Below are positions 44,690 to 54,475 of a DNA stretch of 64,000 nt, piece by piece (within the stretch, counting starts at the first letter, position 1; each line of letters opens with the position of its first letter). Under the pieces are notes generated by a model. The model did no database searches, had not been told where the DNA came from, and saw only the letters and a list, made by a program, of their open reading frames with translations. Source of the DNA: Papio anubis (Eukaryota > Chordata > Mammalia > Primates > Cercopithecidae). Location of the stretch: positions 171,291,139 to 171,355,138 of the forward strand of contig NC_044977.1 of assembly GCF_008728515.1 (NCBI RefSeq). Reading direction: 5' to 3'. Made by a program: the position numbers and the translations under genes.

Positions 44690-45345
44690 TTCATTTTTTG
44701 TTTTCTGTTATGCAGCAACAGATAACTAATACACTGAACAAAAACTATGATATCTCTAAAATATTAGGAAAATAAGAAAATCTTAATAATATACAGAATG
44801 TGTGCTTTGTAAGTTTGTTTTATTGGCTCTGAGCTCCTGAGAAGAATCCCTCCTTAAGCAAATACTTTTATACCAAGTAGCCAAGAACAGATTTACACAT
44901 TGCTGTTAACATTTTAATTATGCAAAACAATGATGTTTGAAGGTAAAAACTCAACACTTCTGGAAAGTTTAATTAAAGGGATTGTTCATCAAGACAGGGG
45001 CCAGCAAAGCAATGCTCACTTCTCTCAGGAAATAGAAGCATTTACACCTTCTTTCAAGTTAGCTTCTTTGAAGTTAGCTTATATCACACTGATCTTTCCT
45101 GTTTAGAAGCAGCAAGACAAGGTACCTGTGATTGCTGGGTGTCTTCTAGTTGTCCAAAGTAAAACCAAGAAATCCTTGTAGACCTTTAGTTTTATGTTCT
45201 TACAGCCAAGCAATACTCTTTGTTAGGAAGCAATTAGCTCCCAGATATGTTTTAGGTTATTCCTTTGAGAAGGTAAGCTGCATCAATGACTACCAACTTG
45301 TGAGAGTTCCAGCTCATCTACATCTTACCAGCATTTAGTAATGAC
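44690..45345. other. Unique AT-rich sequence
   Basis: No gene or repeat was recognised. Confidence 0.45.
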
Positions 45346-45349
45346 TTTT

Positions 45350-46427
45350 ATTTTTTAAATTAGCCATTCTAGTGTGTAAAAGTATCTCATTTTGGTTTAA
45401 ATTTGCATTTCGTGAGTTACTGATAAAATTGAGCATGGTTTCATGTGTTTACTTGCCTTCTTTGAAGAATCCATTCAAATATTTTACGCGCTTTTAAATT
45501 GGGTTGCATCCTTTCTTGTTGAATTTTGAGTTTTTTATATAATCTGCTTATGTGGGTTTTTCAGAGATAAAACTTGCAAATATTTATTTTCAATTCATAG
45601 CAGATCTTTTCATTCTCTTAGTGTCTTTTACAGAGCAAAAGTCCTTAATTTTGATGAAACTCAATATATCTTTTTTTCTTTCGGTATCACATCTAAGATC
45701 TTATTGCCCAACAAAGGTCACAAAGTTTATATTTCCTTTTAAAAGTGATAAAGTTTTATGCTTAATATTTAGATCTATGAGATATTGTTTGAGATTCCTT
45801 ATTTGCATATAGATACCACATTTTCTGAGGGATATTTGTTGAAAAAACTTATTATTTTACAAAACTACCTTTGCACTTTTGTAAAAGGTTAATTAACCAT
45901 GATGTACAGATCTGTTTCTGGAATCTCTACTCTGTTTTATTGATCTATGTGTTTATCCTTTTACCAACTTTATACTGTGTTTATTGTTATAGCTTATGAG
46001 TCTTGAAATCAGATAGTATGGTTGTTCCAATTTTGTTCCTCAAAATTGTTTAACAACTTCAGTTCCTTTGACTTTCCATGTAAGTCTTAGACTCAGCTTG
46101 TTGGTATTTACAACCTAATACTGAATGTCATTGCATTGAATCTATAGAGTCATTTAAAAAGAATTGGCATCTTGACAATATTAACACTTCTAATCCATGA
46201 ATCTAGTATATCTCTATGTATTATATATTAATAAGAGAAAACCCAAATAAACCAAATAAAAGAAAACTTAAGGTTTATTTAGGATTTTTTTTTTTATTTC
46301 TTTGGCCAGCGTTTTGTCATTTTCAGCATACACGTCCAGTCCATATATTTTTCATGTTTATGCCTAAGTGTCAATGCTATTGTAAATGGTACTTTTTAAA
46401 ATCTTGATTTCCAAGTGTGCATTGCTG
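45350..46427 (-). mobile_element. Old L1M, minus strand, 3' segment
   Basis: Reversed ORF2 sequence starts with 'attagccattctagtgtgta', 'tgagcatggtttcatgtgtt', and 'agagcaaaagtccttaattt', then 'ccattttctgagggatattt' region and 'ggcatcttgacaatattaac'. The same element continues after the Tigger-like insert (47094) and again after the full-length L1PA (54305), so it is the host of both. No open frame remains here. Confidence 0.85.
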
Positions 46428-47093
46428 ATATAGGGATGGTCCCCAACTTGTGATGGTGTAACTTACAATTGTTCCACTTTACAATTGTCCAAAAATAACT
46501 CACATTCAATAGAAACCATACTTTGAGTATCTATACAACCATTCTATTTTTCACTTTTAGTATAGTATTCAATAAATTACATGAGATATTCAACACTTCA
46601 TTATAAAAATGGTTTTATGTTAGATGATTATGTCCAATTGTAATCTAATGTAAGTGTTCTGAGCACATTTAAGGCAGGCTAGACTAAGCTATGATGTTGG
46701 GTAGGCTAGGTGTATTAAATGCCTTTTTTTTTTTTTTTGAGGCAGTCTCTCTGTGTCACCCAGGCTGGAGTCCAGTGGTGCAATCTCGGCTTACTGCGAC
46801 CTCCGTCTTCTGGGTTCAAGAGATTTTCCTGCTTCAGCCTCCCGAGTAGCTGGGGCTACAGGGACACACCACCATACTTGGCTAATGTAGGCAGGGTTTC
46901 ACTCTGCTGGCCAGGCTGGTCTCAAGCTCCTGGCCTCATGATCCACCTGCCTCAGCCTCCCAAAGTGCTAGGATTATAGGCGTGAGCCACCGCACCCAGA
47001 CATTAAATGCGTTTTTAACTTAATGATATTTTGACCATATGATAGGTTTACCAGAACATAACCCCATTTGTAAGTTAAGGAGTATCTGTATAG
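46428..47093 (+). mobile_element. Tigger-like DNA transposon (copy B), with internal Alu
   Basis: The left end 'gatggtccccaacttgtgat' and right end 'gtaagttaaggagtatctgt' are imperfect inverted repeats flanked by TA. The interior ('gcacatttaaggcaggctag', 'actaagctatgatgttgggt') matches 19861-20077. Excluding the Alu it is about 375 bp, too short to encode a transposase. It sits inside the L1M, so it inserted after that LINE. Confidence 0.8.
46723..47001 (-). mobile_element. Alu, minus strand, inside the Tigger-like element
   Basis: Poly(T), 'tgtgtcacccaggctggagt', 'cctcccgagtagctggggct', then 'ggctaatgtaggcagggttt' (a deletion of the usual 'tttttgtatttttagtag'), and 'agcctcccaaagtgctagga' to 'gccaccgcacccaga'. 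An exact 9-bp target-site duplication 'attaaatgc' lies at 46714-46722 and 47002-47010. Confidence 0.95.
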
Positions 47094-48100
47094 TAAAACA
47101 AGTGATTTTTTTACATATATTTATATAGATGTTGACCTTATATCCTGCAACCTTGCTAACATCACTTATTAGTTCTTGGAGGTTTGTGTGTGTGGGTTTA
47201 TAAATTCTTTGAGATTTTCCATGTAGACAGTCGTCTCTAATGTGAATAGAGACTTGTATTTCTTCCCTTCTAATCCGTATGTCTTTTATTTCTTTTAATT
47301 ACTTCATTGCATGGCTAAAAATTTTAGAATATTTAAAAATAAGAATAGTGAGAACAGACATATTTGTCCTGTTCCTGATATCAGAAAGAAATCATTCAGT
47401 CTTTCACCCTGTAGCATGAAACCCATATAAGTTATGTTGTTGTTGTTGTTGTTGCTGTCTGGTTTGCCAGGCATTTGTTTGGCTTTCTTTTCTTTCTTTT
47501 TTTTTTTTTTTTTAATCATGAATGGATGTTGAATTTTGTCTAATAGTTTTTCTATATCTATTGAGAAGATCATGTGATTCATCTTCCTTAATCCGTTAAT
47601 GCCATCATATAACTTAATTGATTTTTGAAGGTTGAACCATCCTTGTGTCCCCAGAATAAACTCCCAATTTTCTGATGTATTATTCTTTTTACATTCAATT
47701 TGCAAATATTTTGTTGAAGATTTCAAAGGCTGTTCATGACAGATAGTGGTCTGTAGCTCTCCTGTAATGTCTTTGTCTTGTTTTGCTATTTTAGGGTAAT
47801 GTTGGCGTCATTAACAGAATTGAGAAATATTACTTTCTGCTTAATTTTCTGAATGGGATTATGTGGAATTGCTATTAATTATTTCTTAAATATTTTCTAG
47901 AATTTACCAGGAAAACCATCTAGGTTTGGAATTTTCTGTGTTTAAGGTTTTCAACTAAGAATTCAATTTATTTAATATATGTAGACTATCCAAGTTATAT
48001 ATTTCTTCTTGAGTGACTTTTGTTAATCTGTATCTTTAAAGGAATTGGTCCATTTCATCTAAGTTGTTAGACTTTGTGCCTGTAGAGTCTGTAGTGATAT
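47094..48100 (-). mobile_element. Old L1M, minus strand, reverse transcriptase segment
   Basis: Reversed ORF2 reads through 'ttgaccttatatcctgcaac', 'gagaacagacatatttgtcc', 'ctgttcctgatatcagaaag' and 'gttgaattttgtctaatagt'. A 140-codon minus frame (47304-47726) still shows a TQGWFNLQKSI...MIFSIDIEK-like block of the reverse transcriptase, with stops on either side. A (GTT)n run at 47439-47456 and a CTTT/poly(T) tract at 47482-47512 have grown inside it. Confidence 0.85.
47439..47456 (+). repeat. Short (GTT)n run
   Basis: Six GTT units within the L1M. Confidence 0.85.
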
Positions 48101-48114
48101 CCTCTCTTTTATTC

Positions 48115-48116
<2 letters not shown>
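48101..48116. repeat. Target-site duplication, left copy, of the full-length L1PA
   Basis: 'cctctcttttattctt' is identical to 54289-54304. Both copies belong to the host L1M, whose sequence reads continuously across the two sides once the L1PA is removed. Confidence 0.93.
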
Positions 48117-48145
<29 letters not shown>

Positions 48146-48352
48146 ATTATTACACTGTAAGTTGTAGGGTACATGTGCATAACGTGCAGGTTTGTTACAT
48201 ATGTATACTTGTGCCTTGTTGGTGTGCTGCACCCATCAACTCGTCATTTACATCAGGTATAACTCCCAATGCAATCCCTCCCCCCTCCCCCCTCCCCATG
48301 ATAGGCCCCGGTGTGTGATATTCCCCTTCCCGAGTCCAAGTGATCTCATTGT
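48117..48352 (-). other. L1PA 3'UTR, polypurine tract and A-tail
   Basis: On the plus strand: T-run to 48133, an (ATT)-rich segment, 'gtaagttgtagggtacatgt', then the C-rich run ccctcccccctcccccctcccc at 48276-48297. On the L1 sense strand this is four G-runs able to form a G-quadruplex, a known feature of hominoid L1 3'UTRs. No evidence of 3' transduced sequence was seen between the tail and the duplication. Confidence 0.9.
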
Positions 48353-51300
48353 TCAGTTCCCACCTATCAGTGAGAACATGCGGTGTTTGGTTTTCTGTTC
48401 TTGTGACAGTTTGCTAAGAATGATGGATTCCAGCTGCATCCATGTCCCTACAAAGGACACAAACTCATCCTTTTTTATGGCTGCATAGTATTCCATGGTG
48501 TATATGTGCCACATTTTCTTAATCCAATCTGTCACTGATGGACATTTGGGTTGATTCCAAGTCTTTGCTATTGTGAATAGTGCTGCAATAAACATACGTG
48601 TGCATGTGTCTTTATAGCAGCATAATTTATAATCCTTTGGGTATATCCCCAGTAATGGGATGGCTGGGTCATATGGTACATCTAGTTCTAGATCCTTGAG
48701 GAATCGCCATACTGTTTTCCATAATGGTTGAACTAGTTTACAATCCCACCAACAGTGTAAAAGTGTTCCTATTTCTCCACATCCTCTCCAGCACCTGTTG
48801 TTTCCTGACTTTTTAATGATCGCCATTCTAACTGGTGTGAGATGGTATCTCATTGTGGTTTTGATTTGCATTTCTCTGATGGCCAGTGATGATGAGCATT
48901 TTTTCATGTGTTTGTTGGCTGTATGAATGTCTTCTTTTGAGAAATGTCTATTCATATCCTTTGCCCACTTTTTGATGGGGTTGTTTGTTTTTTTCTTGTA
49001 AATTTGTTGGAGTTCTTTGTAGGTTCTGGATATTAGCCCTTTGTCAGATGAGTAGATTGCAAAAATTTTCTCCCATTCTGTAGGTTGCCTGTTCACTCTG
49101 ATGGTAGTTTCTTTTGCTGTGCAGAAGCTCTTTAGTTTAATGAGATCCCATTTGTCAATTTTGGCTTTTGCTGCCGTTGCTTTTGGTGTTTTAGACATGA
49201 AGTCTTTGCCCATGCCTATGTCCTGAATGGTACTACCTAGGTTTTCCTCTAGGATTTTTATGGTATTAGGTCTAACATTTAAGTCTCTAATCCATCTTGA
49301 ATTAATTTTCGTATAAGGAGTAAGGAAAGGATCCAGTTTCAGCTTTCTACTTATGGCTAGCCAATTTTCCCAGCACCATTTATTAAATCGGGAATCCTTT
49401 CCCCATTTCTTGTTTCTCTCAGGTTTGTCAAAGATCAGATGGCTGTAGATGTGTGGTATTATTTCTGAGGACTCTGTTCTGTTCCATTGGTCTATATCTC
49501 TGTTTTGGTACCAGTTCCATGCTGTTTTGGTTACTGTAGCCTTGTAGTATAGTTTGAAGTCAGGTAGCGTGATGCCTCCAGCTTTGTTCTTTTGACTTAG
49601 GATTGTCTTGGAGATGCGGGCTCTTTTTTGGTTCCATATGAACTTTAAAGCAGTTTTTTCCAATTCTGTGAAGAAACTCATTGGTAGCTTGATGGGGATG
49701 GCATTGAATCTATAAATTACCTTGGGCAGTATGGCCATTTTCACGATATTGATTCTTCCTATCCATGAGCATGGTATGTTCTTCCATTTGTTTGTGTCCT
49801 CTTTTATTTCACTGAGCAGTGGTTTGTAGTTCTCCTTGAAGAGGTCCTTTACATCCCTTGTAAGTTGGATTCCTAGGTATTTGATTCTCTTTGAAGCAAT
49901 TGTGAATGGAAGTTCATTCCTGATTTGGCTCTCTGTTTGTCTGTTACTAGTGTATAAGAATGCTTGTGATTTTTGCACATTAATTTTGTATCCTGAGACT
50001 TTGCTGAAGTTGCTTATCAGCTTAAGGAGATTTTGGGCCGAGACAATGGGGTTTTCTAAATATACAATCATGTCATCTGCAAACAGGGACAATTTGACTT
50101 CTTCTTTTCCTAACTGAATACCCTTGATTTCTTTCTCTTGCCTGATTGCCCTAGCCAGAACTTCCAACACTATGTTGAATAGGAGTGGTGAGAGAGGGCA
50201 TCCCTGTCTTGTGCCAGTTTTCAAAGGGAATTTTTCCAGTTTTTGCCCATTCAGTATGATATTGGCTGTGGGTTTGTCATAAATAGCTCTTATTATTTTG
50301 AGGTACGTTCCATCAATACCGAATTTATTGAGCGTTTTTAGCATGAAGGGCTGTTGAATTTTGTCAAAAGCCTTTTCTGCATCTATTGAAATAATCATGT
50401 GGTTCTTGTCTTTGGTTCTGTTTATATGCTGGATTATGTTTATTGATTTGCGAATGTTGAACCAGCCTTGCATCCCAGGGATGAAGCCCACTTGATCATG
50501 GTGGATAAGCTTTTTGATGTGTTGCTGAATCCGGTTTGCCAGTATTTTATTGAGGATTTTTGCATCGATGTTCATCAGGGATATTGGTCTAAAATTCTCT
50601 TTTTTTGTTGTATCTCTGCCAGGCTTTGGTATCAGGATGATGTTGGCCTCATAAAATGAGTTAGGGAGGATTCCCTCTTTTTCTATTGATTGGAATAGTT
50701 TCAGAAGGAATGGTACCAACTCCTCCTTGTACCTCTGGTAGAATTCAGCTGTGAATCCATCTGGTCCTGGACTTTTTTTTGGTTGGTAGGCTATTAATTG
50801 TTGCCTCAATTTCAGAGCCTGCTATTGGTCTATTCAGGGATTCAACTTCTTCCTGGTTTAGTCTTGGAAGAGTGTAAGTGTCCAGGAAATTATCCATTTC
50901 TTCTAGATTTTCCAGTTTATTTGCGTAGAGGTGTTTATAGTATTCTCTGATGGTAGTTTGTATTTCTGTGGGGTCAGTGGTGATATCCCCTTTATCATTT
51001 TTAATTGCGTCGATTTGATTCTTCTCTCTTTTCTTCTTTATTAGTCTTGCTAGTGGTCTGTCAATTTTGTTGATCTTTTCAAAAAACCAACTCCTGGATT
51101 CATTGATTTTTTGGAGGGTTCTTTGTGTCTCTATCTCCTTCAGTTCTGCTCTGATCTTAGTTATTTCTAGCCTTCTGCTAGCTTTCGAATGTGTTTGCTC
51201 TTGCTTCTCTAGTTCTTTTAATTGCGATGTTAGAGTGTCAATTTTAGATCTTTCCTGCTTTCTCTTGTGGGCATTTAGTGCTATAAATTTCCCTCTGCAC

Positions 51301-52181
51301 ACTGCTTTAAATGTGTCCCAGAGATTCTGGTATGTTGTATCTTTGTTCTCATTGGTTTCAAAGAACATCTTTGTTTCTGCCTTCATTTCGTTATGTACCC
51401 AGTAGTCATTCAGGAGCAGGTTGTTCAGTTTCCATGTAGTTGAGCGGTTTTGATTGAGTTTCTTAGTCCTGAGTTCTAGTTTGATTGCACTGTGGTCTGA
51501 GAGACAGTTTGTTATAATTTCTGTTCTTGTACATTTGCTGAGGAGTGCTTTACTTCCAATTACGTGGTCAATTTTGGAATAAGTACGATGTGGTGCTGAG
51601 AAGAATGTATATTCTGTTGATTTGGGGTGGAGAGTTCTATAGATGTCTATTAGGTCTGCTTGCTGCAGAGATGAGTTCAATTCCTGGATATCCTTGTTAA
51701 CTTTCTGTCTCGTTGATCTGTCTAATGTTGACAGTGGAGTGTTGAAGTCTCCCATTATTATTGTATGGGAGTCTAAGTCTCTTTGTAAATCTCTAAGGAC
51801 TTGCTTTATGAATCTGGGTGCTCCTGTATTGGGTGCATATATATTTAGGATAGTTAGCTCTTCCTGTTGAATTGATCCCTTTACCATTATGTAATGGCCT
51901 TCTTTGTCTCTTTTGATTTTTGATGGTTTAAAGTCTGTTTTATCAGAGACTAGTATTGCAACCCCCGCTTTTTTTTGTTCTCCATTTGCTTGGTAAATCT
52001 TCCTCCATCCCTTTATTTTGAGCCTATGTATGTCTCTGCGTGTGAGATGGGTCTCCTGAATACAGCAGACTGATGGGTCTTGACTCTTTATCCAGTTTGC
52101 CAGTCTGTGTCTCTTAATTGGAGCATTTAGTCCATTTACATTTAAGGTTAAGATTGTTATGTGTGAACTTGATCCTGCCAT
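48353..52181 (-). pseudogene. LINE-1 ORF2: LINE-1 ORF2 (endonuclease/reverse transcriptase), single frameshift
   Basis: ORF2p nicks target DNA and copies L1 RNA in place. The region equals exactly 1275 codons plus stop once one extra base is discounted. The first frame (52181-50745) carries the endonuclease with N14, E43, the GDFN loop and the SDHS catalytic motif visible. The second (50809-48353) carries the reverse transcriptase with the SIDAEKAFD and FADD aspartates, and the C-terminal CWRGCGEIGTLLHCWWDC cysteine region. The break is an 8-base T run on the plus strand at 50773-50780, where the expected coding run is 7. It shifts the frame after PTKK in the linker before the RT domain, so any product would lack RT. 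No other stop was seen. Confidence 0.95.
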
Positions 52182-52244
52182 TATGATATTAACTGGTTAT
52201 TTTGCTCATTAGTTGATGCAGTTTCTTCCTAGCCTCGATGGTCT
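52182..52244 (-). other. L1PA inter-ORF spacer
   Basis: A 63-bp stretch between the ORF1 stop and the ORF2 start, the length usual for human L1, where ORF2 is translated by an unconventional termination/reinitiation mechanism. Confidence 0.9.
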
Positions 52245-53261
52245 TTACATTTTGGCATGTTTTTGAGATGGCTGGTACCGGTTGTTCCTTTCCATGTTTA
52301 GTACTTCCTTCAGGGTCTCTTGTAAGGCAGGCCTAGTGGTGACAAAATCTCTAAGCATTTGCTTATCTGTAAAGGATTTTATTTCTCCTTCACTTATGAA
52401 ACTTAGTTTGGCTGGATATGAAATTCTGGGTTTAAAATTCTTTTCTTTAAGAATGTTGAATATTGGCCCCCACTCTCTTCTGGCTTGTAGAGTTTCTGCC
52501 GAGAGATCTGCTGTGAGTCTGATGGGCTTCCCTTTGTGGGTAACCCGACCTTTCTCTCTGGCTGCCCTTAAGATTTTTTCCTTCATTTCAACTTTGGTGA
52601 ATCTGGCAATTATGTGTCTTGGAGTTGCTCTTCTCGAGGAGTATCTTTGTGGCGTTCTCTGTATTTCCTGGATTTGAATGTTGGCCTGCCCTACTAGGTT
52701 GGGGAAGTTCTCCTGGATGATATCCTGAAGAGTGTTTTCCAACTTGGTTCCATTTTCCCCCTCACTTTCAGGCACCCCAATCAGACGGAGATTTGGTCTT
52801 TTTACATAATCCCATACTTCTTGCAGGCTTTGTTCATTTCTTTTTCTTCTTTTTTCTTTTGGTTTCTCTTCTCGCTTCATTTCATTCATTTGATCCTCAA
52901 TCGCTGATACTCTTTCTTCCAGTTGATCGAGTCGGTTACTGAAGCTTGTGCATTTGTCACGTATTTCTCGTGTCATGGTTTTCATCTCTTTCATTTCGTT
53001 TAGGACCTTCTCTGCATTAATTACTCTAGCCATCAATTCTTCCACTTTTTTTTCAAGATTTTTAGTTTCTTTGTGCTGGGTACGTAATTCCTCCTTTAGC
53101 TCTGAGAAATTTGATGGACTGAAGCCTTCTTCTCTCATCTCGTCAAAGTCATTCTCCGTCCAGCTTTGATCCGTTGCTGGCAATGAGCTGCGCTCCTTTG
53201 CCGGGGGAGATGTGCTCTTATTTTTTGAATTTCCAGCTTTTCTGCCCTGCTTTTTCCCCAT
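52245..53261 (-). CDS. LINE-1 ORF1: LINE-1 ORF1 protein (RNA-binding chaperone), intact
   Basis: 338 codons, the normal length for this family, with no frameshift or internal stop. It starts MGKKQGRKAGNS and ends QKHAKM. The N-terminal third is charged and low-complexity. Residues of roughly 50-150 form a heptad-rich coiled coil for trimerisation (RLDQLEERVSAIEDQMNEMK). The RRM follows the REKRRKRNEQSLQ segment and KRPNLRLIGVPE, and the C-terminal domain holds ARREWGPIFNILKEKNF. ORF1p coats L1 RNA in cytoplasmic RNPs. The coiled-coil sequence differs from the L1HS type, as in older L1PA families. Expression is not shown, and the intact frame may simply reflect moderate age. Confidence 0.93.
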   Translation of the reverse strand: MGKKQGRKAGNSKNKSTSPPAKERSSLPATDQSWTENDFDEMREEGFSPSNFSELKEELRTQHKETKNLEKKVEELMARVINAEKVLNEMKEMKTMTREIRDKCTSFSNRLDQLEERVSAIEDQMNEMKREEKPKEKRRKRNEQSLQEVWDYVKRPNLRLIGVPESEGENGTKLENTLQDIIQENFPNLVGQANIQIQEIQRTPQRYSSRRATPRHIIARFTKVEMKEKILRAAREKGRVTHKGKPIRLTADLSAETLQARREWGPIFNILKEKNFKPRISYPAKLSFISEGEIKSFTDKQMLRDFVTTRPALQETLKEVLNMERNNRYQPSQKHAKM

Positions 53262-53689
53262 CTTTGTGGTTTTATCTGCCTCTGGTCTTTGATGATGGTG
53301 ATGTACTGATGGGGTTTTGGTGTAGGTGTCCTTCCTGTTTGATAGTTTTCCTTCTAACAGTCAGGACCCTCAGCTGTAGGTCTGTTGGAGATTGCTTGAG
53401 GTCCACTCCAGACCCTGTTTGCCTGGGTATCAGCAGCAGAGGCTGCAGAAGATAGAATATTTCTGAACAGCGAGTGTACCTGTCTGATTCTTGCTTTGGA
53501 AGCTTCCTCTCAGGGGTATACTCCACCCTGTGAGGTGTGGGGTGTCAGACTGCCCCTAGTGGGGGATGTCTCCCAGTTAGGCTACTCAGGGGTCAGGGAC
53601 CCGCTTGAGCAGGGAGTCTGTCCCTTCTCAGATCTCAACCTCCGTGTTGGGAGATCCACTGCTCTCTTCAAAGCTGTCAGACAGAGTCG

Positions 53690-53890
53690 TTTGGGTCTGC
53701 AGAGGTATCTGCTGCTTTGTTATTGTTTACTGTGCCCTGCCCCCAGAGGTGGAGTCTACAGAGACAGGCAGGTTTCCTTGAGCTGCTGTGAGCTCCACCC
53801 AGTTCGAGCTTCCCAGCAGCTTTGTTTACCTACTTAAGCCTGAGCAATGGCGGGCGCCCCTCCCCCAGCCTCGCTGCTGCCTTGCCGGTA
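53690..53890 (+). promoter_or_regulatory. Likely L1 antisense promoter region
   Basis: Human L1 5'UTRs contain an antisense promoter roughly 400-600 bp from the 5' end. In this copy that maps here and would direct transcripts rightward on the plus strand, toward 54.3 kb and beyond. The placement is by analogy; no motif proves activity, and the copy is older than those in which it was measured. Confidence 0.4.
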
Positions 53891-54246
53891 GATCACAGAC
53901 TGCTGTGATAGCAATGAGGGAGGCTCCGTGGGTGTGGGACCCTCCCAGCCAGGTGTGGGATATGATCTCCTGGTGTGCCTGTTTGCTCAAAGCGCAGTAT
54001 TGGGGTGGGAGTTACCCGATTCTCCAGGTGTTGTGTGTCTCAGTTCCCCTGGCTAGGAAAAGGGATTCCCTTCCCCCTTGCGCTTCTCAGGTGAGGCAAT
54101 GCCTCGCCCTGCTTCAGCTCTCGCTGGTCGGGCTGCAGCAGCTGACCAGTACCGATAGTCCGGCACTCCCCAGTGAGATGAACCCAGTACCTCAGTTGAA
54201 AATGCCGAAATCACCGGTCTTCTGTGTCGCTGGCGCTGGGAGTTGA
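53788..54246 (+). other. 152-codon open frame antisense to the L1 5'UTR (ORF0-like?)
   Basis: A plus-strand frame (MSSTQFELPSS... to ...CVAGAGS) spans most of the distal 5'UTR. Primate L1s encode a small antisense protein, ORF0, of about 70 residues from this general area, but I cannot confirm that this frame matches it. GC-rich sequence makes long chance frames more likely. Confidence 0.25.
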
Positions 54247-54288
54247 AGACTGGAGCTGCTCCTATTCGGCCATCTTGCTCCGCCCTCT

Positions 54289-54304
54289 CCTCTCTTTTAT
54301 TCTT
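54289..54304. repeat. Target-site duplication, right copy, of the full-length L1PA
   Basis: 'cctctcttttattctt', identical to 48101-48116. Confidence 0.93.
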
Positions 54305-54475
54305 AATATTAGTAAGTTGTGTCTCCTCTCTCTGTTCGTCAGTCTGGCTAGATGCTTAAGAGTTTTGTTGATCCTTTTAAAAACATAGCTTTTGCTGTTT
54401 ATTTTTCTCCATAGATTTTCTGTTTCCAATTTTATTCTATTCTTCTATCTATATTATTTCTTTATTTGGGTCTAT
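54305..54475 (-). mobile_element. Old L1M, minus strand, segment 5' of the L1PA insertion
   Basis: 'agttttgttgatccttttaa', 'aaacatagcttttgctgttt' and 'ttctgtttccaattttattc' are reversed ORF2 sequence just upstream of the reverse transcriptase, continuing directly from 48100. This shows that the L1PA landed inside the L1M. Confidence 0.8.

Larger units (their letters stand above)
48117..54288 (-). mobile_element. Full-length L1PA retrotransposon, minus strand (6.17 kb)
   Basis: All parts are present in order on the minus strand: 5'UTR (54288-53262), ORF1 (53261-52245), 63-bp spacer, ORF2 (52181-48353), 3'UTR and A-tail. A 16-bp perfect target-site duplication flanks it. The target reads TTCTT/AA on the nicked strand, close to the TTTT/AA preference of the L1 endonuclease. 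The 5' terminus (agggcggagcaagatggcc) and the ORF1 coiled-coil sequence look older than L1PA2/L1HS, so L1PA4-L1PA6 age is inferred. It is nested in the RT region of an old L1M. Confidence 0.97.
53262..54288 (-). promoter_or_regulatory. L1PA 5'UTR with internal promoter
   Basis: About 1027 bp of GC-rich, CpG-bearing sequence upstream of ORF1, beginning at the canonical L1 5' end. The first bases include the YY1 site CAAGATGGCC (plus-strand ggccatcttg, 54268-54277), which in L1HS positions transcription initiation. L1HS/L1PA2 5'UTRs are about 0.91 kb. The extra 0.12 kb fits retention of the 129-bp segment known to bind the repressor ZNF93 in L1PA3-long to L1PA6, but I infer this from length only. 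Confidence 0.85.

Noticed and set aside
51067..53169. Several 75-131 codon plus-strand frames across the full-length L1PA
   Set aside because: They are shadows of ORF1 and ORF2 on the opposite strand, with no independent support.
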